The notes below the pieces were generated by a model, which was not told the origin of the DNA, did no database searches, and saw only the letters and a program-made list of their open reading frames with translations. Positions 54,000-64,000 of a stretch of 64,000 bases of DNA are shown in pieces. This DNA is from Ehretia macrophylla (Eukaryota > Streptophyta > Magnoliopsida > Boraginales > Ehretiaceae): positions 4,048,501-4,112,500 of the forward strand of contig CM075767.1 of the NCBI GenBank assembly GCA_037974665.1, read 5' to 3'. The number at the start of each line of letters is the position of its first letter. Within the stretch, counting starts at the first letter, position 1. A program made the position numbers and the translations under genes.

Positions 54000-56612
54000 C
54001 TCGAGAACATGAGAAGGATTTGGATGATACTTTCACCGCATAAATACATGAAAGACATCATGAACCTTGGACAAATGCAGCGGTAAAGCCAACCGATAAT
54101 CCAACTTTCCAACTATGCCAATGATCTCAAACAGCTCTACATACCTCGAACTCAGCTTCTCATCTTTACCATATCGAACAATACCCTTGCAAGGACATAT
54201 TTTCAAGAAAAGCCGATCATCAACCTCAAACTCCAAATCCCGCCTTCTTTTTTTATTTGCATAACTCTTCTGCCTACTCTGAGCTGTAAGCATCTTCTGA
54301 CAAATAAGACGGACATTCTCAATGGTATTCACAAGCTCTAGCAACAAGGCTGGATCAATAACCTTAATCTTTCCAACCTCATCCCAATACAACGGAGACT
54401 GATACTTACGACCATATATTACCTCATATGGAACCGTCCAAATAGTCAATTGTTAACTATTGTTATAAGCAAACTTCGCTAATGACAAGTGTTTCTCCCA
54501 ACTTTTCTTGAAGTCCATAACACAAGCCCTCAACATATCTTCGAGAATCTGAATCGTTTTCTCTGACTGTCCATCTGACTGAGGATGATAAGTTGTGCTG
54601 AAGTTCAAATTGGTACCCAACGCTGCCTGTAGACGCTGCTAGAATCTGGAAGTAAATCGAGGATCCCTATCTGACTGAGGATGATAAGTTGTGTTGAACT
54701 TCAAATTGGTACCCAACGCAGCCTATAGACGCTGCTAGAATATGGAAGTAAATCGAGAATCCCTATCTGATACAATACTGATTGAAACCCTGTGAAGTCT
54801 CACGATGTTAGCAACATACAAATCTGTCAACTTCTCAAGACTATCCTGCTTATTCATCGGAATAAAGTAAGAAGTCTTGCTTAACCGATCAACTACAACC
54901 CATACTACATCACAACCCCTTGGTGATCTCGGCAAGTCTGTGACAAAGTCCATAATCACATGCTCCCATTTCCACTAAGGAATCATCAACGGCTGAAGCA
55001 AACTCACTAATCGTTGATGCTCTACTTTGACCTTTTGGCAAGTCAAACACCGAGATACAAACTCCGCTACATCCCTTCTCATGTTGTTACACCAATAATG
55101 CTGTTTCAAGTCTCACTACATCTTTTTCCTACCCAGACGGATAGTGTACTTAGAGTTATGAGCTTCCTCTAGAACTTCCCTCCTCAAATTCAAATCATCT
55201 GGAACACAAACTCGGCTACGAAACCGCAACACACGATCCTCATGTAACTTGGAATCAGGCTTACCCTTAGAGATCTTCTGAAGCCACTGATCTAACTCTT
55301 GAGCTTCTCGGATCCATGACAACAATAACGGCTGAATTTACAAGTTTGCAAACAAAATACTCATTTGAGTCAACTCTGGCTTCCACATACTAGTCTTCTC
55401 TAGCAACTCCCACTCCTTGACCGCCAAACAAGAAATACTAGCCTTTCGGCTAAGGGCGTCTACCACCACATTCGTCTTTCCTAGCACATAGTTGATTGAG
55501 CAATGATAATCATCAAGTAGCTCCATCCACCATCTTTGCCTCATGTTCAATTCCTTTTGAGAAAACAAATATTTTAGACTCTTATAGACCGTAAAGATTT
55601 CGATCCTACTTTCCCAAAGATAATGGTGCTAATTTTTCAAAGCAAACACAATAGTTGCCAACTCCAAATCACGAGTTGGATAATTGTCCTTGTATTGCTT
55701 TAACTTCCGAGAAGCACAAGCAATCACCCGACCATTCTGCATCAGAACACAACCCAAACCTTCTCTAGAAGCATCACTGTAGATAACAAAGTTTTGACTC
55801 CCTTCTTGCAATACAAGAACTGGGGCTGAAGTCAAACTCTTCTTCAATCCCTGGAAACTATCCTCACAACACTCTTTTGGGTTAGCTTCGTGAGAGGTCC
55901 TACAACCTTTGAAAAGTCTTTCATGAACCTACGATAGTAACCCACCAAACTGAGAAAGCTACAAACCTCAATCATGTTCTCCGATCTCTGCCAGGATGAA
56001 ACAAACTCAACCTTAGCAGGATCCATCATGATACCCTACTGAGAAATGATATGACCCAGAAACGACACCTGTTGAAGCCAAAACTCATACCTATTGAATT
56101 TGGCATACAACTGATGTTCTTGAAGCTTCTACAGAACTAGATGAAGATGATGCTCATGTTCAGCCTCAGTCTTTGAATATACCAAGATGTTATCGATAAA
56201 CATCACCACAAACTGATCCAAGTACGACTGAAACACCCAGTGCATAAGATCTATGAAAGCTGCAGGTGCATTAATCAAACCAAAAGGCATAACCACAAAC
56301 TCATAATGGTTATACCGTGTATGACAAGCAGACTTCGGCACATCATCCTTACTAATGCGAAGTTGATAGTAACTTTGCCTCAAATTAAACCTGGAATAAA
56401 TCTTTGCCCCCTGCAATTGATCAAATAGTTCATCAATAAGTGGCAATGGAAACTTATTCTTGATAGTTACTTGGTTCAAACCCCGTAATCAATACAAAGC
56501 CACAAAGTGTCATGTTTCTTTTTCACAAACAACACAGGTGCTCCCTACAGCGACGTACTCGACTGAATGAACCCTTTGCTCAGCAACTCAATTCAGCAAG
56601 AGCCATCCGATA
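54000..56612 (-). pseudogene. pol: Tekay-like pol remnant (RT, RNase H, integrase)
   Basis: From about 56612 down: a partly deleted RT N-terminus, [18 protein letters not shown], and [10 protein letters not shown], where the second catalytic Asp is Asn (codon at 56191-56189). RNase H has [16 protein letters not shown] and VVVDALSRKAS. Integrase has EAHNSKYTI, MDFVTDLPRSP, SIVSDRDSRF and SRQKSYANKKRRRDLEF. The end has HPNPSHVLEAEPLQL. Many stops and indels separate open pieces of 60-140 codons. A 96-bp in-phase tandem duplication lies in integrase. Gag and protease are missing; the RT end abuts an unrelated element at 56613. Confidence 0.88.
54575..54766 (-). repeat. 96-bp tandem duplication inside integrase
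   Basis: CTGACTGAGGATGATAAGTT begins both copies at 54575 and 54671 on the plus strand. The two copies differ at only a few positions. The length is a multiple of three. Confidence 0.9.
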
Positions 56613-56616
56613 CGGT

Positions 56617-59600
56617 GTGATGGGTGTTTAGCTTAGGGTATAAAAAGTAAGATCAATTCTAAGCCAAGTTTTAACTCGCAAGTGCACGAGTGATTGTAGT
56701 GTAGTATGCTAGTATGAGGTCGAATCCACAGGGAGATAAATTGAAAATTCTATGGAAATGTGTGTAGGTAAAGTGCCTAAGTGATTGCAGTAAATTAAAT
56801 AACGAATTGGTGTTTTGAACTAAAGCTAATGAAAAATAAAATAAAGCTAGAATTAAATTGAAAGCTAAAATTGAGGTTTGATCACAATTGGGAAAGGTTT
56901 AGGGATCAGATTCCTATGCAAAACTTAAATTCTAGGCCTGAACTGAGGTTTTCCTATTTTATTGCCAGATTAGACTACAAGCCTAATTAATCACCTATGT
57001 CTAATTAATCAACGAGTTAGGCCTAGTTTAGAGGTACAACGCTCTCCCCAAGTCCATTATCTAGTTATAGTATAGATTTGTCCTAAAATCCTAAGTTCAC
57101 GAGTTAATTAATTAAGTGAGGAAAACAACGGTACAACATATAGCTTTCGCAATAAAGCCCAATTTATATATTTGATCTACCATATGAATTCCTATAAAAC
57201 ACTAGCTACAAGCATAATGAAATAATAGGAAATATTTAATAAAGCATGTGAATCAAATATATATACAGACAACATTAAAATAATCTATCCAAGTTCGAGA
57301 CCCCTTAAAATACAAATTATTGCATAGTAATCCTCCCCTAAACAATAATTTAGTTGTGCATGTTTAACGAATTTAAATCAAAACTATGAAAAGAAATTAT
57401 TATAAACTTTCTCATAAATAATTTAAATACGTCAACACTATTTAATCTAAGTCCCAATTGAATGATAGAACCTCATAGGAAAGCCGAATAATGAAGACTT
57501 GACGAAAAAGAATCAAACTAAACTCGCTGACTTGTTTTTTTCCTGCCGCCGAAAGCATGGAGACACCTATTGCACACTTAGCCTCACCTAGTTATGTTGA
57601 TATTTAGAGAACGTTTATGTGAGTTTAAGTGAATAGGAACATGATGAAAGGGGACTTTAGAACTTACTTGATTGTCACTCGAGGTGAAATCCTAGGTTGC
57701 ATAGCATTAGGGAAATGATTTAGGCCATCTTTGTATCGTTTGAGCCTTTCAAGCTAACCCTTGTAATAATTGAATATCCCTAGTCCACCCTTTTGAGCTT
57801 AATTAGCCTTTTCTTTCTTATACAACTTACAATATCTTCCTTAACTTGTCAAGTTTGATTTTTCTAAATAATGACCCTCCTACTTGTAACATATGATTGT
57901 TCTAGGATGATTATATGGAGCTGTATTTTGTATTGAAAGATGGGAGATGTTATGACTGGGTGATATGTTGTTTTGTTTTTAAGAAAAAAAATATTGAGAA
58001 AAAAGAGGAAAGAATGAAAAGAAAATAGAAGAGCCACACTCCTTGTAGTTAATATCAAAACGCAAGTTTGGGGAAGTATGGACTCTTTATGTGTTTTGTA
58101 ATGTTGTGGATGATTGTTGAGGAAGTGAAATGTCAGATGCAAGGAAATAGATATGTTGAATACTTTTGGTGGTAAGAAGTAGAATTGGCATATGCTCCAT
58201 TGAACATCCTCAAATAATTGTGTGCTTACAGGTAGTTTAGCCATATATTATATCAATTAACCTACCTTGACCCTAGCCACACATTGCAACCAAATGTAAA
58301 GTCCTACTGATCTTTAATGCTATGATTAACCTACATTAGTGGATAGTGGCATGAAAAGTAAGCCTATGAAGTCCTAAGTGATTGAAAATAACAGAATCAC
58401 ATTGGAAATTCACTTAACTTGCATAAACTCATCCGGGTACAATTGATTGGGATAAAGGCTATTCACACACTCACTTGGGGGATTTGAAGTAAAATGCAAA
58501 TTATGTGAAGTTAAGATTTCTCATGCTTATGATTGAAAATTACCTTTTAAGGTTGAGTTGTGAAAAGTTGCTACTAAGGCCATGAAAAATTTACTATCCC
58601 ACATCATTGCTTTCGTGAGTTGTCTTGTGTTGAGTCTTTAGCTTTTTTGTTGTTTCTTTCCTTAGTTGTGTCTTTTGCTTGGGGACAAGCAAAGCTTAAG
58701 TTTGGAAGTGTTTGTTGGGTGTATTATTGATATAGTATTTTACCACCTTTTCACTTAAATTTTGTTAGTTCTTGAGTAATTTATGAGCAATTTGATTGGT
58801 TTCGTGTTTGTTTTGCAATGTAGGTGAATTATATGAGAAATCATGGATTTGAGGCAAAGATTGAAGAAAAATGACTACGGGCAACCTTTCATGCGACTTG
58901 TGAAGCAATTGAAGAGAAATTAAAAGTAGCGCAGTCATAGCGTAGTTGCCCAGCATCGCAGGAAATTTAAGGGAAATTTTGTAAAATAGAGAGAAAAGAA
59001 GCAAACCCTAGGATAAAAGAGAAGAAAACACACGTTTGAAAGAGTTCTTTGGCTGGCGGCTAGTTCTAGAGAGCAAAAGCAACGTTAGAGAGGAGAAAAC
59101 GCGAGCAAAACTGCAAGATTGACGAGGAACAACAGATCAGAGACAAGATTTTGTCACTACTTTCTTGAGATTCCTAGTTTTTTCTCTCTCTCTCATCATG
59201 AACTTCATTAGATTTTGGATTTTATTTACATTTATTATGAGTTGCTAGATTATTTTTCTAAGGCTACAATGTAGCCAGATTTTGATCACTCGGATTTTGT
59301 TGGTTTAACTAATTGATTGGATTATTCTATTTTTATGCTGAGTATTTTATACTATGCTTAATACCTGTGATTGTATAGGCCAACAATTGCTTTTTCTGTG
59401 GTTTGGTTTGAGACTGAGAAGTGATAACTAGATTAGACCACGTGTAGAATGCCATTAAATTGTTATAAGCTAGACATAATTATGAGATCTAGTGCAGCAA
59501 TTAAATTTCTAGGGCTTAATGAATCTCGTAAGTTCACAGTTATCACAGAGATGTAGGTAGCTTGCTTATCGGGGTATGTTATTGATGCTTGAGAAAGATT

Positions 59601-59966
59601 AATAATTACATTAGTGAAATTGTTGGCAGCATAAGGAATAGTCATCAATTGGATTTAATCAACAGATTCGAGTAGGATAAATCTTGGTGAAATTGGAACC
59701 CCTAGAACGTTCCAATTCATGAATCAACTTTTCCATAGAATTCATAATTGTTTAGTTGTTAGTTTTATCAATTTCGTTAATTCTTTAGCTTTTAATTATA
59801 ATTTCTCAGATTTTGATTGTGTGAATAAAGTTAGAGCTAGATTAATTTTGGTAGTTAATAATCACAGTCCTTGTGGGAACGATCTTTACTTATCACTTTA
59901 TTACTTGTTGCGATACGTGCACTTGCGTGAGAAATTACACAACACTCTCAAGACTAGACTTAGCAT
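56617..59966. mobile_element. element bounded by inverted LTR-like ends (class uncertain)
   Basis: Near the left end are GTGTTTAGCTTAGG, CGCAAGTGCACG (about 56681) and AATCCACAGGGAGA. Near the right end the inverse order appears: CTTGTGGGAACGATC, then CGTGCACTTGCG (about 59917-59928), then CTTAGCATACAC. In the right half GGGGACAAGCAAAGCTTAAG is followed at 58713 by TGTTGGGTGTATTATTG, like the 3' end of Tat/Athila-type gypsy elements entering an LTR. It may be a rearranged pair of such LTRs, or a transposon with long inverted ends. No convincing gene lies inside. Confidence 0.45.
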
Positions 59967-59979
59967 ACACAATTAATTG

Positions 59980-60301
59980 GCTAGCACAGTACATGCATTC
60001 TCCAAAGTTATAGCATTGGATTGCAACCAAGAAACTCCAGCGATATCTCAAGTCCATAGTACATTTTGGGTTGCTTATCAACAAGTCTCATTCGCTTGAA
60101 CTAACTGCTTATGTTGACGCCGATTGGGCAGGTTATAGAAATGATCTAACCTCGACTTCTGCTTATATTGATTTTCTTGGTTCGAATCCTATATCATTGT
60201 ATTCAAAGAAGCAAAGAATAGTAGCCCGATCATCTACTGACGCCAAATACCGTTCAATTGCTTACGTTGCTGCCGAATTAGCCTGGCTCGTCAACTTATG
60301 A
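59980..60301 (+). pseudogene. pol: copia RNase H fragment (second copia lineage)
   Basis: The frame reads QYMHSPKL, a stop, HWIATKKLQRYLKSIVHFG, then ELTAYVDADWAGYRNDLTST, SLYSKKQRIVARSSTDAKYR and AAELAWLVNL. This is the RT/RNase H junction and RNase H of a copia element. The catalytic region around DADWAG is conserved. It begins at the edge of the inverted-end element and stops at 60301, so only this piece survives. Confidence 0.85.
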
Positions 60302-60339
60302 TTTAGGGTTTTGTACATAGGGATGTATATTGGCCATTT

Positions 60340-62430
60340 GGCGAAATAGCCCAATAAAGATTTTAGCTACCTTACATATACTTATGATTGTCATAAGTGT
60401 ATATTTGAACCATTTGAAGCGTTCAAAGAATTCAGAATTAAAGTAGTAAATCAGAACTAGAAATGAGAAGTAAGTCTCAATGATGAGATCATGGAGAATT
60501 TTTAGCCTCAATTTCTAACAGTATCTCAAAAGAAAATAACATAGTTACTTTATTAACTCCTTTTGGTATTCTAATGCTTGATGAAGTATTGGAGAGAATG
60601 AGTTGGACCTTGTTGGACATGGTCTGTAATTGATAAACTATGTTGATTTATAATTTAGTCTGTGAGGCTATATTCTCCTTATAGCAGTCCATCTCTTGGA
60701 TAAGGTTACTTCCAAATTAATCTTAAGTACTTCATATAGGATATGAGAGAACAGGATACCTAGTCTCAAGGTGTTAAGAATGAGGGTTATCATGTTTTCA
60801 ATCAAAGGCTTTAGATTGATAAATTGGAAATGAGATTGGATAAGATTAATTGGTTATCCCAAGGATTTGTTGGGATATAACTTTTATTCCCTTGCTGACT
60901 AGAAAGTATGTTAGCAAGTAAAACTTCTTCTTGGAAGAATAGTTCATCTGAAAAGATAGTGTGGGAAGAAAAGTATGACTCAATAAGGAGTTACTGAGCA
61001 ACCAGTTAACTTGAGTCAAATCTAGGATTTGATTCTAGAAAACCCAATCCAAGAGCAGCTGATTATTTCACAGTTTTTCAGATTAGAAAGATGACAATAA
61101 TCATGTTGATGATTTTTGTCAGCTATGAATAGTTATGTTTGACATAAGCTTAAATGGCTTGAGGCCATAAGAATAAAGGTAGAGACCTTTAGGACAAATG
61201 GTAAAAGATTATTGTCATAGGCAAGGAGTTGACTATGAGGAAATCCTTCCACCAATTGTTAAAATTCATTATGATTTATTGGTGTTGTACACTACTATTA
61301 TGAGATGAGGTAGAAGGATGACAAAACGGCATTTCATAATGACTTCATTAATGAAGATATTAATATGGATTTGCCGATACATTTTGAGTCCAGTGATAAG
61401 TCACAAATAATGAAAGCTAAAGGGGTCCATTAATGGACTTAACCAAGCCTAAAGAATCTAGAACATTCGATTGACTTCATTGAAAATGAAGACGAATCTT
61501 GACTAGACAAGTAGGTCTAGTTATTCAAATAATTCTCCAAGTAAAATTTGGGATAATCCGCTTGAATCCCTGGAAATCGATCTATAGTGATAGATCAAAA
61601 GGATTAATGAGTTTTTCCAAAAGGGTGTTAAAGGTGTTTAACATGTACACAAGTTCTAAAAGAGGATTGTTCTCTTTTAAGACATGACGTTTATCTCTTT
61701 AGGGCTGTGACTCCTACGATTGCTAAAGAGAGAGAGACTGGACACATAAGGTTCTAAGTGCTGCAGCAATTAAGAATCTTATATACGTCATGCCATGTAC
61801 AAAGACATGATATCATAAAAGCTATAAGTATTATGAGCAGATGTCTGTCTAATCCAGGTTAGGAACATTGGAAAGAAATCAAGAACATTCTTAAGTACTT
61901 GAGAAGCACTGGAAAATGTTCTTGGTATATGGAGAAAGGTAAAACTTAAAGTTTTACAGCTTCAGGCTGAGAGTCTGAAATGGATTATTGGAAATCCATA
62001 TCTGGGTATATACTCACCTATAACGGAAGAGCAATTATTTGGAAAGGTTCTAAATATTGGTAGAAATGCAAATTCCAGAGGTTGAGTGCATCGTTGCATC
62101 AGATGTAACAAGAGGAAGCGGTTTGGATCTAGGAGTTCATAACTGAACTAATGATGGTTCTTTCCATTAAGTCAGACAGTTAGTGATGTGACGACAATGG
62201 AGTTGTAGCACAAGCTAAAGAACCTAGGTCTCACTAAAGATCCAAGCGCATTAAAGAGGCATTACCAAATCAATCAGAGATTGTGGAAAGAATGATATTA
62301 TGCAGTAAATAACATCAATAGTTGACGGTACTAGTCCACTGACTAAGGCAATGATTCAGAGACATTTGATTACCATCTTGAGAATATGGGTATGAGATAC
62401 TAGGGTAATTGGTTTTAGTACAAGTGGGGG
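60340..62430 (+). pseudogene. pol: heavily decayed copia pol (third copia element), similar to the 32799-49465 element
   Basis: No long frame survives, but pieces in order match copia pol: FEAFKEF (60407) in integrase, an NGVSERRNRT-like stretch near 60590, CHRQGVDYEE near 61215 at the start of RT, a CTRPDI-region relic near 61780, and a KNILKYLRST-like stretch near 61885. RNase H relics near 62195-62280 resemble the DNNG.AQAKEPRSH segment of the copia at 42430. Frequent indels suggest much greater age than the other elements. Gag and the start of integrase are absent. Confidence 0.7.
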
Positions 62431-62432
62431 AT
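62420..62432 (+). other. polypurine tract of the decayed copia
   Basis: ACAAGTGGGGGAT directly before the LTR start TGTTAGATTATATGCCC. Confidence 0.75.
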
Positions 62433-63424
62433 TGTTAGATTATATGCCCTAAATGCCAATTTTATGACATAATAATTATATTATTTATTTAATATGGGCA
62501 GTTTATTTAAATATAATTAATGCGATTAATTATTTAAATAAGAGTCCTTAGAATAATATTTATAGATTTTATCCTTAAGAGTAAGGATATGAGTGACAGA
62601 ATCTATATTCATAAATATATTTTAAAATAGTCCCCGATCGTAAGATAAATTAATTGGGCATTGATTTATCCGAAAAGATCGGTTTACAGTCTACCATCCA
62701 AATAATATGAGATATTGATTTGGGCAATTACTCTCATATCGTAAGGGTAGATGTATAAGTGCTTGTTGAGAACAAGTGACTGGACATGACCGCTAATACA
62801 ACGAATTACATGAAATGGTCAATAATTTGTTGTATAGTGTAATGGTGTAATTAAGTCCTTAGACCTGAGACACCACGGTTATCTTGTGTTAGGGATAACG
62901 TGATTTGCTGGTGCAATAAAGTTAGTCCTCATCAAGGATTGGATAATGTACTTAGTGGTTACGATCTATTCCGGCATGGAGATAGGTGCGTGTAGATATA
63001 GAATCTGTTAATTAGGGATCCTATGCGATCTATTAATCGAGTAACTATAAATCCTTGACCGAGGTAGAATAGTGGAAGTTGTTTCACGTATTATTCATAA
63101 GTTACTGATTAAATAGATTTGGACTTATGATTGAGTAATAGAGTTTGACGACCCTATCCATGACTCTAGCTCAATCGGGATGATTAAGACAGAAAGAATT
63201 AGTTGCATGATAATTACTAAGGGTTCGTAGAATTTATACTTCATTATTAGTTTGGTAGTCGTGATATACTGCTAGGTATCACTCATGACCTGCGAGAATT
63301 AAATTAGAAGAGTTCTAATTAAATATTAATTTGATTAATATTATTTTGCTGCCAATTAATTATGAACCTGAGAGGTCACACACAAATAGAATTTACAGAT
63401 TAATTGGATTAGAGAAAATATTAA
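62433..63424 (+). repeat. copia 3' LTR, at least 992 bp
   Basis: It starts TGTTAGATTATATGCCCTAA after a polypurine tract. It runs to about AGAGAAAATATTAA at 63424, where a different sequence begins. A terminal CA is not certain, so it may be truncated there. Confidence 0.7.
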
Positions 63425-63655
63425 AGGGTGAAGTGCATAGACCCCCTTGTACTTTAACGAAAGTGCACAACACCCCCTTATAGTTTAAAAACCCTATGAA
63501 TTAGTCCCTGTGTTTTTTAAAAGTGCACAACAGCCCCCTACAGTTAAAAAATCTATCATATTTAACGGATTTTCTAAAAAAGACGTAAATACCCTCAATT
63601 TTTTTTTTCTCTTTTGCCCTTTTCTCTTTTGTTAGGCCAAAAAATCTATCATATA
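63425..63655. repeat. MITE-like stretch with an internal direct repeat
   Basis: AGTGCATAGACCCCCTTG is followed by two related words: AAAGTGCACAACACCCCCTT at about 63460 and AAAGTGCACAACAGCCCCCT at about 63519. This pattern resembles the ends of miniature transposons common in plant DNA. I could not find a matching inverted end. Confidence 0.4.
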
Positions 63656-64000
63656 TATATATGTGAAACAAATCATATCTAATTGGTTTTCTGTTCCAGA
63701 GAAAATGTTTCTGCAACAATTTCACATTTTTCTGCATAATAAGCTATCATTTAAAAGGGATGGAAAACAAAATCTCCTTCAGTTTTGGAATATCCTTCTC
63801 GGCCACAATGACAGAAAATTGACTCCAGTCAGCACTTCATTGAGTGGAGGAATAAAACACAAAATTATTAGCAATAATAACTGGGACATACTCATAATAG
63901 ATCGATTCAACAATATCCTAGGGCTATTCACTTCATAACCCATTGGACAAATTCAATTTTTACTTGATTTCATGTGCTCAGGGTAAGACATCAGTCTAGT
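63655..64000 (-). pseudogene. exostosin-family glycosyltransferase (GT47) C-terminal fragment
   Basis: Reading leftward from 64000 on the minus strand, with several frame changes, one finds YPEHMKSSK, ICPMGYEVNSPRI, VESIYYEYVPVIIANNFV, PPLNEVL, FSVIVAEKDIPKLKEILF and KHFLWNRKPIRYDLFH. This is the ordered C-terminal core of plant exostosin-like GT47 proteins, Golgi enzymes that add sugars to cell-wall polymers. The segment has at least three stops (one within KSSKN*ICP, two after SIPFK) and about three frameshifts, so this exon is dead. The gene would continue upstream beyond the right edge of the window. Confidence 0.85.

Noticed and set aside
57864-58244. 126-codon minus-strand open frame
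   Set aside because: Low-complexity composition rich in Phe, Leu and Ser; lies in the non-coding region of the inverted-end element and matches no known family.
60071-60301. Short open frame as a separate host gene
   Set aside because: DADWAG, SKKQ and ARSST motifs identify it as copia RNase H.

Overview
This is intergenic plant nuclear DNA, AT-rich and made almost entirely of nested LTR retrotransposons. I infer a flowering plant, probably a eudicot with a large repeat-filled genome. The signs are Ty3/gypsy Tekay/Del-type and CRM-like polyproteins, Ty1/copia elements primed by initiator tRNA-Met, a DUF4283-type LINE ORF1, and broken pieces of plant genes (FAR1 family, GRF zinc finger, exostosin GT47). 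No intact cellular gene, tRNA, rRNA or CRISPR array is visible.

Layout. (1) 1-14533 is a non-autonomous, LARD-like LTR element (LARD-A: LTR 2679 bp, non-coding interior of about 1.66 kb). It is split by a nested, nearly complete Tekay chromovirus at 1984-11533. (2) 14534-19130 is the interior end and the 4163-bp 3' LTR of a second non-coding element (LARD-B), into whose interior LARD-A appears to have jumped. (3) 19131-21492 is mostly unassigned DNA with a 93-bp direct repeat. (4) 21493-30146 holds a truncated LTR (C) with an 88-bp tandem array split by a solo Tekay LTR (23217-25513, TSD GGTGG), then the interior end and 3' LTR of a second LARD-A copy. That LTR is broken by a poly(A)-tailed LINE derivative. 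(5) 30147-30863 is an inverted LTR fragment. (6) 30864-50756 is LTR D, split by a complete minus-strand Ty1/copia element (32799-49465, TSD AAAAG). The copia is split in turn by a complete minus-strand CRM-like Ty3/gypsy element (34984-42321, TSD CTTAT). (7) 50757-53100 has decayed FAR1-domain and GRF-finger fragments. (8) 53060-56612 is a decayed minus-strand Tekay-like element. (9) 56617-59966 is bounded by two inverted LTR-like ends. (10) 59990-63424 holds remnants of two more copia elements. (11) 63425-64000 has a MITE-like stretch and a decayed exostosin-family exon on the minus strand.

How the parts relate. The coding Tekay copy and the non-coding LARD copies share the initiator-Met primer site, almost the same polypurine tract, and an LTR tail containing GGGGAGACTCCGTCCGT or GAGGAGACTCCGTCCGT. 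Their LTRs also share an ordered set of signals: a possible AG|GTGAG donor, a structured block, then a hairpin just before a (T/A)CAG|G acceptor-like site. The hairpin stem changes between families but stays paired. The best reading is one mobilisation system in which Tekay proteins move the LARDs, possibly with an intron inside the LTR. The Tekay and CRM-like polyproteins are broken mainly by stops that C-to-T deamination can explain.
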